A DNA stretch of 64,000 bases from Oscillospiraceae bacterium (GCA_022768245.1 JALEMR010000088.1:1-64000), one strand, 5' to 3'; counted from the first letter of the stretch, positions 36,377-45,335 are shown. The notes: generated by a model from the sequence alone, not told the origin. Numbers and translations: made by a program.

Positions 36377-37417
36377 ATGAAACGTTACGAACACGGAGGA
36401 AATCATTCCCCCGATATCATATATGATTTTTCGGTGAATATCGCTCCCCTTGGAATGCCCGAGGGAGTAAAGCGTGCCCTTGCGGAGAATATTGATAAGT
36501 TTTCGGCATATCCCGACCCCGAATGCAGGGAATTGGTGGGAAAGCTCTCCGAAGCGGAGAATATCCCTGCGGAGAATATCGTCTGCGGAAACGGCGCGGC
36601 AGACCTGATATACCGTCTTGTCCATGCCGTGAAGCCGCGGCGTGCGCTGCTTATCTCGCCCACATTTTCCGAATACGAAAAGGCACTGACGGAAACAGGC
36701 TGTGAGATAGTATTCCATGAACTGCATGAAGAGGATAATTTCGCGGTAACGGAGCGTATCCTCGATAATATTTCCGAGGAAATCAGCATGCTTTTCCTGT
36801 GCAGTCCCAACAATCCCACGGGAGCGGTGATAAAGCCGCCTCTTATGGATAAGATATACGAAGAATGCCGCAGGAAGGATATCCTGCTCGTAATTGACGA
36901 GTGCTTTATGGGCTTTGTCTGCGGGGGCGGGGAATATTCCTTCAAGCCGAAAGCGGGAGCAATTGTGCTGAAAGCCTTCACCAAGCTGTATGCAATGGCA
37001 GGACTGCGGCTGGGGTATGTGCTCTGCGGAGATATATCCCTTGCCGAAAGGCTCCGCGAAACGGGGCAGTGCTGGAGCGTGTCCGTCCCTGCGCAGCTTG
37101 CGGGAGAAGCTGCGCTTTCGGAAAAGGGCTATGTTTCGGAGACGGTGCGGCTTGTCCGCATGGAAAGGGAATATCTGACCTGCTCCCTTGAAAATATGGG
37201 CTTTACGGTATATCCCTCCGAAGCGAATTTCATACTTTTTCGAAGCGCATTGCCGTTAGACAGGCTGCTGCTCGAAGAGGGCATAGCCGTCAGAAGCTGC
37301 GAGAATTTCCGCGGACTGGACGGGACATATTTCCGCACAGCGGTAAGGACTCATGAGGAAAACGCCGCGCTGATACGCGCAATAGGGAACATCATCGCGA
37401 GAACGCAAAAGGAGTAA
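36377..37417 (+). CDS. cobD: L-threonine-O-3-phosphate decarboxylase CobD (HisC-like fold)
   Basis: A 346-residue fold-type-I PLP enzyme starting at MKRYEHGGNH with AAAGG 7 nt upstream. PLP-contact motifs are GNGAADLIYRL, CSPNNPTG, VIDECFMGF and the lysine region LKAFTKLYAMAGLRLGY. Histidinol-phosphate aminotransferase is the main alternative; the HGG near the start and the following cobQ favour CobD, which makes aminopropanol phosphate for the cobalamin lower loop. cobQ begins 3 nt after its stop. Confidence 0.87.
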   Translation: MKRYEHGGNHSPDIIYDFSVNIAPLGMPEGVKRALAENIDKFSAYPDPECRELVGKLSEAENIPAENIVCGNGAADLIYRLVHAVKPRRALLISPTFSEYEKALTETGCEIVFHELHEEDNFAVTERILDNISEEISMLFLCSPNNPTGAVIKPPLMDKIYEECRRKDILLVIDECFMGFVCGGGEYSFKPKAGAIVLKAFTKLYAMAGLRLGYVLCGDISLAERLRETGQCWSVSVPAQLAGEAALSEKGYVSETVRLVRMEREYLTCSLENMGFTVYPSEANFILFRSALPLDRLLLEEGIAVRSCENFRGLDGTYFRTAVRTHEENAALIRAIGNIIARTQKE

Positions 37418-37420
37418 GCT

Positions 37421-38899
37421 ATGGCAAAGGCAATAATGCTGCAGGGGACCATGTCAAACGTGGGGAAAAGTCTGCTGTGCGCCGCGCTATGCCGCATTTT
37501 CAGACAGGACGGACTGCGGGCGGTGCCCTTTAAATCGCAGAATATGGCGCTTAATTCCTATATCACCCGCGAGGGGCTTGAAATGGGACGGGCACAGGCT
37601 ATGCAGGCGGAAGCTGCGGGCGTGGAGCCGTCGGCGCTGATGAATCCCGTGCTGTTAAAGCCCACGGGAGATACGGGCTCGCAGGTCATCGTGAACGGCG
37701 AGGTGCGGGGAAATATGCGCGCCGCCGAGTATTTCCGATACAGAAAGTCCCTCATTCCCGAGATAATGGCGGCTTATGACAAGCTGTCCGAGCAGGCGGA
37801 TATTATCGTGATAGAGGGCGCGGGAAGTCCTGCGGAGCTGAATCTGAAAAAGGACGACATCGTCAATATGGGCTTGGCGGAGCTGACAAATGCGTCCGTG
37901 CTGCTGGTGGGAGACATCGACCGAGGAGGCGTGTTTGCGCAGCTTATCGGAACTGTAAAGCTTCTTGAAGAGGAGGAGCGCAGACGGATAAAGGGACTTA
38001 TCGTCAACAAATTCCGCGGAGACCGCCGCCTTTTCGACAACGGTGTCAGGATACTGGAGGAAAAAAGCGGCTTGCCCGTTGTGGGAGTGGTGCCGTATAT
38101 AGAGTGCGATATCGACGACGAGGACAGCCTGTCCGACAAGCTCTGCCGCAGGACGGCAGACATTATCGACATCGCGGCGATAAAGCTCCCGAGGATATCG
38201 AACTTCACCGACCTTGACGCTCTTGCGCAGTATGAGGGAGTATCGGTCAGATATGCGGAAAGACCCTCGGAGCTGAGTGAGCCCGATATGATAGTAATTC
38301 CCGGGACGAAGAACACCATATCCGATATGAAGTGGCTGCGGGAAAGCGGCTTTGAAGGGCTGATAAAGAAGCGCAGTGCTGCGGGAACGCCTGTTTTCGG
38401 CATATGCGGGGGCTATCAGATGCTGGGCAAAAAAATATCCGACCCCGGGAATACCGAGGGCGGCGGGGAGATCCGCGGAATGGAGCTGCTTGACACCGAA
38501 ACGGTGTTCCGCACCGAAAAGACCCGCACCCGCATAACAGGCGTGATATCGGCGCAGTGCGAGGATTTCCCCGAGCTTCGGGGAGCTCATGCGGAGGGCT
38601 ATGAGATACACATGGGAGAGACATTTTCCAATGAAGCGCCGCTGATGAGATTATCCGATGGACGAGCGGACGGAGCCTATAAAAAAGGCATATACGGCAG
38701 CTATCTCCACGGGATATTTGACAGTGCAGAGGTGTCACATGCCGTAATAAGCGAGCTTTTCCGCCGCAAGGGCTTATCTGCGGGAGAGTATATCAGCCGC
38801 AGGGAATATAAGGAGCGGCAGTATGACATTCTTGCGGACGCTGTGCGGAAGAGCCTTGATATGGAAATGATACGGAAAATATATAAGGGGGAAATATAA
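37421..38899 (+). CDS. cobQ: Cobyric acid synthase (glutamine-hydrolysing)
   Basis: A 492-residue two-domain amidotransferase. The N-terminal ATPase-like domain starts MAKAIMLQGTMSNVGKS and contains FKSQNMALNSY, IEGAGSPAELNL and GDIDRGGVFA. The C-terminal type I GATase domain has the nucleophile Cys in GICGGYQMLG (about residue 328) and His in YLHGIFD (about 428). It amidates four carboxylates of adenosylcobyrinic diamide. SD AAAGGAG overlaps the cobD end. The stop codon overlaps the next ATG (TAATG), so the AraC gene is translationally coupled. Confidence 0.96.
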   Translation: MAKAIMLQGTMSNVGKSLLCAALCRIFRQDGLRAVPFKSQNMALNSYITREGLEMGRAQAMQAEAAGVEPSALMNPVLLKPTGDTGSQVIVNGEVRGNMRAAEYFRYRKSLIPEIMAAYDKLSEQADIIVIEGAGSPAELNLKKDDIVNMGLAELTNASVLLVGDIDRGGVFAQLIGTVKLLEEEERRRIKGLIVNKFRGDRRLFDNGVRILEEKSGLPVVGVVPYIECDIDDEDSLSDKLCRRTADIIDIAAIKLPRISNFTDLDALAQYEGVSVRYAERPSELSEPDMIVIPGTKNTISDMKWLRESGFEGLIKKRSAAGTPVFGICGGYQMLGKKISDPGNTEGGGEIRGMELLDTETVFRTEKTRTRITGVISAQCEDFPELRGAHAEGYEIHMGETFSNEAPLMRLSDGRADGAYKKGIYGSYLHGIFDSAEVSHAVISELFRRKGLSAGEYISRREYKERQYDILADAVRKSLDMEMIRKIYKGEI

Positions 38900-39780
38900 T
38901 GCCAAAGCTGTTTGAATACGGGGATATCCTCAATCACCCGTACTATGCGTTCTACTGTCTTTCGGACAGGGAGCCCTTTCCCATACGTCCTCACTGGCAT
39001 TATTATGCGGAGATAATGTACGTGCTGGAGGGCTCTGCGGATATCATCATTGACGGAAAGGAATATATCGCCCACGAAAACGACCTGATACTGTTTCATC
39101 CCGAAGCGGTACATTCGGTGGATAATGCGAACCCGACGGGGGCGCTGCTGAAATGCAGCGTGGTGCAGTTCGATATAAGCCGTCTTGTGATATCCAACAG
39201 CTACTCGCCGAAGCTGCGGACCATTTTCCGCGCCGCAAGGAACGACGAGCGGTGCGTATCGGTATTTCCTGCGGATACCTACGAGCATGAGCGCATACGC
39301 GGCATATTGTACCGTCTTATCTGGGAAATGGAGCATATGGGCTACGGCTACGACCTGATGATGCATTCCCATCTGTGCATACTAATGCTGGATATACTGC
39401 GATACTGGCAGAAGGCGGGCTTTTCCACCGACAATATCACCGAGGCGGAGACCGAGGACGAGCAGACGATACGCTCGGTCACGGAGTATATCGACGCTCA
39501 TTCGTCGGAGAGCCTTACTGTAGCACATCTTGCGGAGCTGTGCGGCATGAGCTATTCGAATTTCGCAAAGCAGTTCAAGATACTGTACGGTCAGTCCTGC
39601 CATGAGTACATAGAGCATATCCGCGTGTGCAAGGCGGAGGACCTGCTGCTGTTCACCAACCACGACTTAAATTATATCAGTCAGGAAACGGGCTTTTCCG
39701 ACTGCAGCCATATGATAAAGACCTTCCGCAGACTTAACGGCATTACTCCGAAGCAGTTCAGAATGAAGCACAGCAAATAA
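38899..39780 (+). CDS. AraC-family transcriptional regulator with cupin sensor
   Basis: A 293-residue regulator. The N-terminal cupin barrel (about residues 20-110) has PHWHYYAEIMYVLEGS and HENDLILFHPEAVHSV. The C-terminal double HTH (about residues 195-293) has LAELCGMSYSNFAKQFK and ISQETGFSDCSHMIKTFRRLNGITPKQFR. Ligand is probably a sugar or other small molecule. Its start overlaps the cobQ stop by one base, which is unusual for an AraC sugar regulator; whether it controls the cob genes is unknown. Confidence 0.9.
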   Translation: MPKLFEYGDILNHPYYAFYCLSDREPFPIRPHWHYYAEIMYVLEGSADIIIDGKEYIAHENDLILFHPEAVHSVDNANPTGALLKCSVVQFDISRLVISNSYSPKLRTIFRAARNDERCVSVFPADTYEHERIRGILYRLIWEMEHMGYGYDLMMHSHLCILMLDILRYWQKAGFSTDNITEAETEDEQTIRSVTEYIDAHSSESLTVAHLAELCGMSYSNFAKQFKILYGQSCHEYIEHIRVCKAEDLLLFTNHDLNYISQETGFSDCSHMIKTFRRLNGITPKQFRMKHSK

Positions 39781-39783
39781 AGT

Positions 39784-39827
39784 AAAAAAACCGCCGTCCC
39801 GAAAATATCGGGACGGCAGTATTTTTT
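39784..39827. terminator. Bidirectional terminator
   Basis: A perfect 10-bp stem GCCGTCCCGA (39793-39802) with TCGGGACGGC (39808-39817), flanked by A7 upstream and T6 downstream. Confidence 0.93.
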
Positions 39828-39834
39828 CGGGACA

Positions 39835-40617
39835 TCAGTCGCCTATAACAGTGACTTTTATTTTGATAACGGTTTTGCCGCTCTTAATGGTTATATATGC
39901 TGTTCCTGCCTTTTTAGCTTTTATCTTGCCGTTTGAGTCTACAGAAACGATACTCTTGTCCGAAGATGAGTAGGTGACCTTTGAACCGCTGCTTGCGGTC
40001 ACAGCTGTAAGCTTTAAGGTATCGCCCTCTTCGATGGCTGTGGAAAGATATAAGATATCTCCTGTTGTGCCGGAAACATCGGCAGTATCCTCTTGAACGG
40101 TTTCGCTGGGGAAGGTCGCTTTGAGGGTAAATTCTCCGCCATTGCTAAGATCCTGCCAGCCGGGGCAGATAACAAGATAATAGGTTTCCTTTTTAACTTT
40201 AAAGGTAAGCTGTGCGGAAAATTTTTTATTATCGGGATATGCAATTATATGATGTGTGCTTGTGTCATAAAGACTACCGTTGTAAACCGAAATATTAGTG
40301 CGGTTGACATAATCTCCATTTTTGTCAAGCAGATAGAGATTAGTGTTGTCACCCTTTGTGGTGTAGTCTATCTTGAGAGTTCCGCTTTTGCTTGGCGTTA
40401 TCTTATACCAGCTGAGAGCTGTCTGACCGGAATTACCCTTATATGTTTCTCCGCTTTTCATTTTTTTTGCGCCGGATTTGTCAAACACAGTTTGATCATT
40501 GCCGCCTACATCTACATATTCCTCCGCAGATGCAGCTATCGAAAACGCCGATAATACAGTAAGCGCCATTGCCAGCGTTACGATAAGGGATAATACTTTT
40601 TTGAGCGAATGTTTCAT
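39835..40617 (-). CDS. Secreted protein with C-terminal bacterial Ig-like (BIG2) domain
   Basis: 260 residues from ATG 40617, which has SD GGAGG at correct spacing; earlier in-frame starts lack one. The signal peptide MKHSLKKVLSLIVTLAMALTV... ends near ASA-EE. Residues about 35-180 form a beta-rich domain resembling pre-peptidase C-terminal or carbohydrate-binding jelly rolls (YKITPSKSGTLKIDYTT, YYLVICPG). The last 80 residues are a BIG2 fold (VTYSSSDKSIVSVDSNGKIKAKKAGTAYITI). Probably surface adhesion or glycan binding; no catalytic motif seen. Confidence 0.82.
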   Translation of the reverse strand: MKHSLKKVLSLIVTLAMALTVLSAFSIAASAEEYVDVGGNDQTVFDKSGAKKMKSGETYKGNSGQTALSWYKITPSKSGTLKIDYTTKGDNTNLYLLDKNGDYVNRTNISVYNGSLYDTSTHHIIAYPDNKKFSAQLTFKVKKETYYLVICPGWQDLSNGGEFTLKATFPSETVQEDTADVSGTTGDILYLSTAIEEGDTLKLTAVTASSGSKVTYSSSDKSIVSVDSNGKIKAKKAGTAYITIKSGKTVIKIKVTVIGD

Positions 40618-40667
40618 TTTTGTCCTCCATAAATAAAAAATCATGCGCTGTTTGAAACAGCAATAAC

Positions 40668-40696
40668 AGTGTAGCATAAAATGTCATGTTTTGCAA
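40668..40696 (-). promoter_or_regulatory. Promoter of the BIG2 gene
   Basis: On the minus strand, TTGCAA (40696-40691), a 17-nt spacer and TACACT (40673-40668) with an extended TGC. Confidence 0.55.
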
Positions 40697-40774
40697 TATG
40701 TTTACTGAAAATCTATATTTTATACAATATTGTGATAAAAATTTTGTCTGAAAATTCCAAACTTGACAATAAAA

Positions 40775-41935
40775 TCACAGCGCAAGCCTGTAAATCTCCT
40801 CCACATCTGCAGGGTCGAGATGCAGATAGCTGCCGAGATTATAATTCTTGCATGCGCATGCCTTGTCTGCCATTTCGGAGAATATCTCCGTCCCTATGCC
40901 AAGCTCCGTCAGCGTGGAGGGCATGCCAATGGACGCGTAAAACTCCCTCATATGGCGGATAAGCAGGCTTATCATAATGCTCTCGTCGGCGGCGGAGATG
41001 TCGAATACCCGTCTGCCGAACTGTATCAGCTTTGCGGGATTTTTTCTGCTGACGTACTCCATCCATGCGGGGAATATGACTGCAAGTCCTGCGCCGTGGG
41101 CGATGTCGTAGTAAGCGGAAAGCTGATGTTCTATCTGGTGACATGCCCAGTCGCCGCCTCTTCCTATGTCAAGGGAGCCGTTGTGGGCGATAGTCCCTGC
41201 CAGCAGTATTTCAGCCCGATAGTCGTAGTTATCGGGTTCTGCGATAGTCTTCGGAGCATATTTTATTATTGAGCGGGCAGTGCCCTCGATAAGCCTGTCG
41301 GTAACATCACAGCAGGCGGTGTTGACGAAATATCTCTCCATAAGATGAGCCAGCATATCCGAAGCGCCGCAGCCCAGCTGATATGCGGACAGTCCGTATG
41401 TATTCTCGGGATTTATCACCGAGAACACGGGATAGTGCATAGGCGTGGAGCAGCCACGCTTGTCGTTGGTATCCTCCTTGGTGATGACCGACGAGGGTGA
41501 GCTTTCCGAGCCTGCGGCGGGAATGGTCAGCACTGTTCCCACGGGAAGGTGCGCTGTGGGAGACGCTTTTTTCATGAAGAAGTCCCAGACATCGCCGTCA
41601 TAGAGAGCACCCGTAGAGGCTGCCTTTGCGGTGTCGATAACAGAGCCGCCGCCTACTGCAAGTATGAGCTTCACATCTTCACGGCGGATGATATCAATGC
41701 ATTTATACACGAAATCAAGGCGGGGATTGGGCTTTACGCCGCCTATCTCGGTGTATTCGCAGCCTGCGTCGGAGAGGGACTTCCTCACTCTCCCGAGCAG
41801 ACCCGACCGCTCCGCCGAGCCGCCGCCGTATACTATCAGGGTCTTTCCGTATTTTGCACATTCCGAGCCTATCTGCGGATCGGTGTTTTTTCCAAAGATT
41901 ATCTTAGTAGGATTTAAATAGGTAAAGTCGTTCAT
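40775..41935 (-). CDS. Iron-containing alcohol dehydrogenase (butanol dehydrogenase-like)
   Basis: A 386-residue group III alcohol dehydrogenase. NAD(P)-binding GGGSVIDTAKA is near residue 97. Fe-binding residues are in GASDMLAHLMERY (Asp, His) and in CHQIEHQLSAYYDIAHGAGLAV (two His). The N-terminal FTYLNPTKIIFGKNT matches the NADPH butanol dehydrogenase/YqhD group. It reduces aldehydes to alcohols in fermentation. SD GGAGGAATT is directly upstream. It lies 21 nt after mgtE on the same strand and is probably co-transcribed, with no obvious functional link. Confidence 0.92.
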   Translation of the reverse strand: MNDFTYLNPTKIIFGKNTDPQIGSECAKYGKTLIVYGGGSAERSGLLGRVRKSLSDAGCEYTEIGGVKPNPRLDFVYKCIDIIRREDVKLILAVGGGSVIDTAKAASTGALYDGDVWDFFMKKASPTAHLPVGTVLTIPAAGSESSPSSVITKEDTNDKRGCSTPMHYPVFSVINPENTYGLSAYQLGCGASDMLAHLMERYFVNTACCDVTDRLIEGTARSIIKYAPKTIAEPDNYDYRAEILLAGTIAHNGSLDIGRGGDWACHQIEHQLSAYYDIAHGAGLAVIFPAWMEYVSRKNPAKLIQFGRRVFDISAADESIMISLLIRHMREFYASIGMPSTLTELGIGTEIFSEMADKACACKNYNLGSYLHLDPADVEEIYRLAL

Positions 41936-41956
41936 AGTGAGAATTCCTCCGGGAAA

Positions 41957-43387
41957 TCAATAGCTTAGATCGAACACTCCGATAAGGAGCAGCCATGCCA
42001 GTCCGTAGTAGACGGTGACCGCCACCAGATCGTTGCAGGTGGTGATAAGCGGCCCCGAAGCCACTGCGGGGTCGAATTTTAGGCTTTTCAGGATAATGGG
42101 GATAGCCGTTCCCACGGCACCCGATATGAACATCGCAGCCATGAGGGAAAGCCCCACGCAGCCCGATATCAGGAACGAATCGGCGAAGGGGAGTCCCCGT
42201 GCGCAGAATATATACAGTCCGATAACGGCAGTGGAGGCAAGTCCCAGCACAAAGCCGTTTGTCAGACCTATGCGTGCCTCCTTGAATATGAGGGAAAGCT
42301 TTTCCTTAAGGGACATATCCTCCTCGCTGATAAGCACGCGGAGAGTAACTCCCAGGGACTGAGTGCCGACGTTTCCCGACATTCCGAGGATGACCGACTG
42401 GAAGCTGACTATTATGGTAAGTCCCGAAATGACCCGTTCAAAGGCTCCCACCACCGTGGAAACGATAAGCGAAAGTCCCAGAAGGATAATGAGCCAGGGG
42501 ATACGTTTTTTTGCGCCTGTTAGGACGGTCTCGTCGATATCCGTTTCCTCGGTCAGACCTGCCAGCATGGCGTAGTCCTCGCCCATCTGTGTGTCTACAA
42601 CTTCGACGATGTCCGTCGCAGTGATTACGCCGATAACATGGTTGTCGGAATCAAGTACGGGGATAGAGTCCTCGGAGTAGTCCTTAAGGTCTTCGATGCA
42701 TTCTTCTATCTCCTCGCCTGCGTACAGGAAGGGGTATGATGTGGCGATGATATCTTCAAGGGACATTCCCGCGCGGGCAACGATAAGGTCGCGCAGCTCA
42801 ATGGCTCCGCAGAAGGTGCCGTCGTCGTTTATGGCGTAGATAGTGGTGATGTTGTCGTTGTCGGCAGCCTGTCTTATGAGGGAGGTCATTGCCTGTTTTA
42901 TGGTCATGGAACGCCGCACGGTGACGAAATTGGTAGTCATGCGGCTACCGATGCAGTCGTCGCTGTAGGAGTCGATAAGGCGTATCTCACGCTTAGTCTC
43001 GTCATCGAGAAGAGCGGCAACGGCGGCACGCTTTTCGTCGGACAGCTCGTCGAGGACGCGGGTAGCCTCGTCGGCGTCCATTTTTCCGATTATCTTTGCG
43101 GCAAGCCCGTTATCCAGCTCGTCGATATAAATGTCAACATCGTCAACGTAGGTCAGGATATCGGAGATGCGGTCAATGCCGAGGATAGTGTAAAGACTTC
43201 GGCGTTTTTTGGGGGACAGCTCCTCGATCACGGACGCAATATCGTTATCGTGATAATCGTCCAGTCTGTCGCGTATTTCTTCGGGCGGAAGGTCGCTGTT
43301 CAGTATCTCGGCGATCTCGCCCTGATAGTCTCTTTTCTGAAATTCGATGTCCTCGTTTTCGGCAGCGGTATCCTTTTCGTTATTCAT
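41957..43387 (-). CDS. mgtE: Magnesium transporter MgtE
   Basis: A 476-residue protein with full MgtE architecture. Cytoplasmic N-domain of alpha-helical repeats (about 30-145, with ELSPKKRRSLYTIL and MDADEATRVLDEL), two CBS domains (about 150-275, MTTNFVTVRRSMTIKQAM and DSIPVLDSDNHVIGVITATDIVEVV), and five membrane helices to the end, including GNVGTQSLGV, the pore-lining motif. Mg2+ binding to the N/CBS region closes the channel in characterised homologues. Strong SD AGGGGG. Own promoter; divergent from the CNNM-type gene, which fits Mg2+ homeostasis. Confidence 0.95.
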   Translation of the reverse strand: MNNEKDTAAENEDIEFQKRDYQGEIAEILNSDLPPEEIRDRLDDYHDNDIASVIEELSPKKRRSLYTILGIDRISDILTYVDDVDIYIDELDNGLAAKIIGKMDADEATRVLDELSDEKRAAVAALLDDETKREIRLIDSYSDDCIGSRMTTNFVTVRRSMTIKQAMTSLIRQAADNDNITTIYAINDDGTFCGAIELRDLIVARAGMSLEDIIATSYPFLYAGEEIEECIEDLKDYSEDSIPVLDSDNHVIGVITATDIVEVVDTQMGEDYAMLAGLTEETDIDETVLTGAKKRIPWLIILLGLSLIVSTVVGAFERVISGLTIIVSFQSVILGMSGNVGTQSLGVTLRVLISEEDMSLKEKLSLIFKEARIGLTNGFVLGLASTAVIGLYIFCARGLPFADSFLISGCVGLSLMAAMFISGAVGTAIPIILKSLKFDPAVASGPLITTCNDLVAVTVYYGLAWLLLIGVFDLSY

Positions 43388-43419
43388 ATGCGTCTGACCC
43401 CCTATCGGAAGAGAATTGA

Positions 43420-43439
43420 GCGGAAACGGTCATTTCCGC
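43420..43439 (-). promoter_or_regulatory. Hairpin in the mgtE 5' UTR
   Basis: GCGGAAA and TTTCCGC pair across a 6-nt loop, 33 nt before the start. It is not a recognisable M-box. Confidence 0.4.
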
Positions 43440-43450
43440 AATACTATATT

Positions 43451-43479
43451 ATTATACATTATTTTTCCCTGTTTGACAA
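43451..43479 (-). promoter_or_regulatory. Promoter of mgtE
   Basis: On the minus strand, TTGTCA (43479-43474), a 17-nt spacer and TATAAT (43456-43451). Confidence 0.8.
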
Positions 43480-43533
43480 GTAAATTCGGTAAATTTTTTT
43501 ATGTAATTTTTGTATGGAACGAGTAATAATAAT

Positions 43534-43568
43534 AATTATCAATTATCAATTGTCAAATATGAATTAAG
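43534..43568. repeat. 5-unit heptamer tract between divergent mgtE and CNNM-type genes
   Basis: Units AATTATC, AATTATC, AATTGTC, AAATATG, AATTAAG. Here the tract lies between two 5' ends, unlike most others. Confidence 0.65.
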
Positions 43569-43629
43569 TATACGTCATATTCCACAATTTACGGGCCAAA
43601 TTACACTATTGTTTTGTCTTATTGATTTG

Positions 43630-43658
43630 TTGACAAAGCATTTCCGATAAGATATAAT
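43630..43658 (+). promoter_or_regulatory. Consensus promoter of the CNNM/CorC-type gene
   Basis: TTGACA at 43630-43635, a 17-nt spacer and TATAAT at 43653-43658. The 5' UTR then holds two hairpins (about 43681-43708 and 43734-43751). No terminator separates this gene from the lipoprotein cluster downstream, so this promoter may serve both. Confidence 0.85.
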
Positions 43659-43771
43659 TATAGTGTGTATTTATGTATTTCGGGCAGGAAAGCTTGCTTT
43701 AGCCTGTCCGTATAACAATATCAAATTCATATCAGCCGTGATATCGGCTGTATTCGGAAAGGAAGTCTTGT

Positions 43772-45121
43772 ATGGATTCCGACGGGAGTAGTATGCTCTT
43801 CGGAGTAATTTTGTTTCTGACAGTGGCATTTATCAGGTGCTGTTTCACGGTATGCGAAACGGCGCTTACCGAAATTTCGGACGCAAAGGTAAAAAGCTAT
43901 AAGAACAGCGGCGATAAAAAGGAACGGGTGGTTTACCGTCTGCTGAATAAGCCCCTGCGCATGATGACGGCGTTCTCCGCCATTCGTATACTTACGGCGG
44001 CGCTTTCGGCGTTTACGGCAGTGCTGTATTTTTATCCCCCCCTGCGGGACCTGCTCATCCGACAGACGGGAGCACAGTCCTTCTGGGCAGTGCTGGGGCT
44101 GAAGGCTCTGGCTGTGGTGATAGTATCGGTGCTTCTGGTGCTGTTCCTGACTGCGTTTACCGACGGCATCCCCCGCAGGATAACCGCTCTCGGCAAAAAC
44201 AAGGGCTCGGAAAAAACAGCCAAGAACTGCTCCGCCTTTATCCACGGCGCAGTTATCGCTCTGGCTCCTGTTACTCTCCTGTCCGAGAAGATAATAATCG
44301 GGGTGTCCTCCCTTTTCGGGATAGACCCCGCCGCGGAAAAGGAGCTCGTCACCGAAGAGGACATACTTATGATGGTGGACGCGGGAAACGAAAACGGCGT
44401 TATCGAGGAATCTCAAAAGGAAATGATAAACAACGTTTTCGAATTCGGAGACCTGCCGGTGTCGGACATTATGACTCACAGGACGGAGATCTCCGCTATA
44501 TCTGTAGATTCGGGCGTTTCGGAGCTGGTATATCTTGCCATGAATACGGGCTTTTCGAGAATACCCGTCTATAAGGATTCCATCGACCATATCGTGGGGA
44601 TAATCTGCGTAAAGGATCTGCTCTGCCTTGTCTGCGGCGACAGTGCGGATTCAATGCTTATCAAGGACTTTGTCAGGGACGCTATATTCTTCCCCGAGTC
44701 GGGAATGTGCGGGACTCTCTTCAAGCGCATGACAGCCGAGAAAAATCAGCTTGCCGTGATAGTGGACGAATACGGCGGAACGGCAGGCATCGTTTCGCTG
44801 GAGGATATCGTTGAGTCGGTCATGGGCAATATTCAGGACGAATACGACAACGAGACCGAGGATATCATCAAGATATCCGAAAATGAATACACCGTCAGCG
44901 GAACGGCAAATCCCGAGGAGATACTGGGAGAACTGGGCGTATCGGTCCCCGAGGACAGCGATTACGATACCATGAGCGGAATGTTCATCGACCTTTTAGG
45001 CTATATCCCCGAGGACGGAGAAATGCCGTCGGTAATGTATAAAAATATCAGACTTACGGCTCTTGTAACGGAGGATATGCGCATAGAACGTCTGAAAGCG
45101 GAAGTGGTACCTAGTACTTAG
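43772..45121 (+). CDS. CNNM/HlyC-CorC-type membrane protein with CBS pair
   Basis: A 449-residue protein. The N-terminal DUF21/CNNM membrane domain has about four hydrophobic segments (residues 8-30, 70-95, 108-135, 155-175), although the first is interrupted by charged and Cys residues. A CBS pair spans about 230-350 (VSDIMTHRTEISAIS, YGGTAGIVSLEDIVESVMGNIQDEYD), and a CorC_HlyC domain closes the protein. Homologues export Mg2+ or Co2+. The divergent mgtE supports a Mg2+ link. The last residues (PST) and the TAG stop lie within a 28-unit heptamer array. Confidence 0.88.
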   Translation: MDSDGSSMLFGVILFLTVAFIRCCFTVCETALTEISDAKVKSYKNSGDKKERVVYRLLNKPLRMMTAFSAIRILTAALSAFTAVLYFYPPLRDLLIRQTGAQSFWAVLGLKALAVVIVSVLLVLFLTAFTDGIPRRITALGKNKGSEKTAKNCSAFIHGAVIALAPVTLLSEKIIIGVSSLFGIDPAAEKELVTEEDILMMVDAGNENGVIEESQKEMINNVFEFGDLPVSDIMTHRTEISAISVDSGVSELVYLAMNTGFSRIPVYKDSIDHIVGIICVKDLLCLVCGDSADSMLIKDFVRDAIFFPESGMCGTLFKRMTAEKNQLAVIVDEYGGTAGIVSLEDIVESVMGNIQDEYDNETEDIIKISENEYTVSGTANPEEILGELGVSVPEDSDYDTMSGMFIDLLGYIPEDGEMPSVMYKNIRLTALVTEDMRIERLKAEVVPST

Positions 45122-45307
45122 TACTTAGTACCTAGTACATAGTACTTAGTACTAAGGATTTCAAACTAAGAACTATGAACTAAGAACTATGAACTAAGTA
45201 CTATGAACTAAGTACTAAGTACTAAGTACTATGAACTAAGTACTAGGTACTAAGTACTAAGAACTATGAACTAAGTACTAGGTACTAAGTACTAAGTACT
45301 AAGTACT
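45112..45307 (+). repeat. 28-unit perfect-phase heptamer array
   Basis: 196 bp, exactly 28 x 7, with no slip in phase. Six units are TAGTACT/C/A; two are irregular (AAGGATT, TCAAACT); twenty are AAGTACT, ATGAACT, AAGAACT or AGGTACT. Almost all units create TAG, TAA or TGA across their boundary on the plus strand, and the near-palindromic AGTACT core gives stops on the minus strand as well. It starts inside the CNNM-type gene and ends 28 nt before the first transglutaminase lipoprotein. Confidence 0.95.
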
Positions 45308-45335
45308 GTCAATACTGAGAAAGGATAGATATATA

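Noticed and set aside
43388-43771. M-box magnesium riboswitch between mgtE and the CNNM-type gene
   Set aside because: Hairpins exist on both sides, but I cannot find the conserved M-box core; both leaders are short.
45112-45307. CRISPR array
   Set aside because: Units are 7 bp and contiguous, without spacers; no cas genes in the window.
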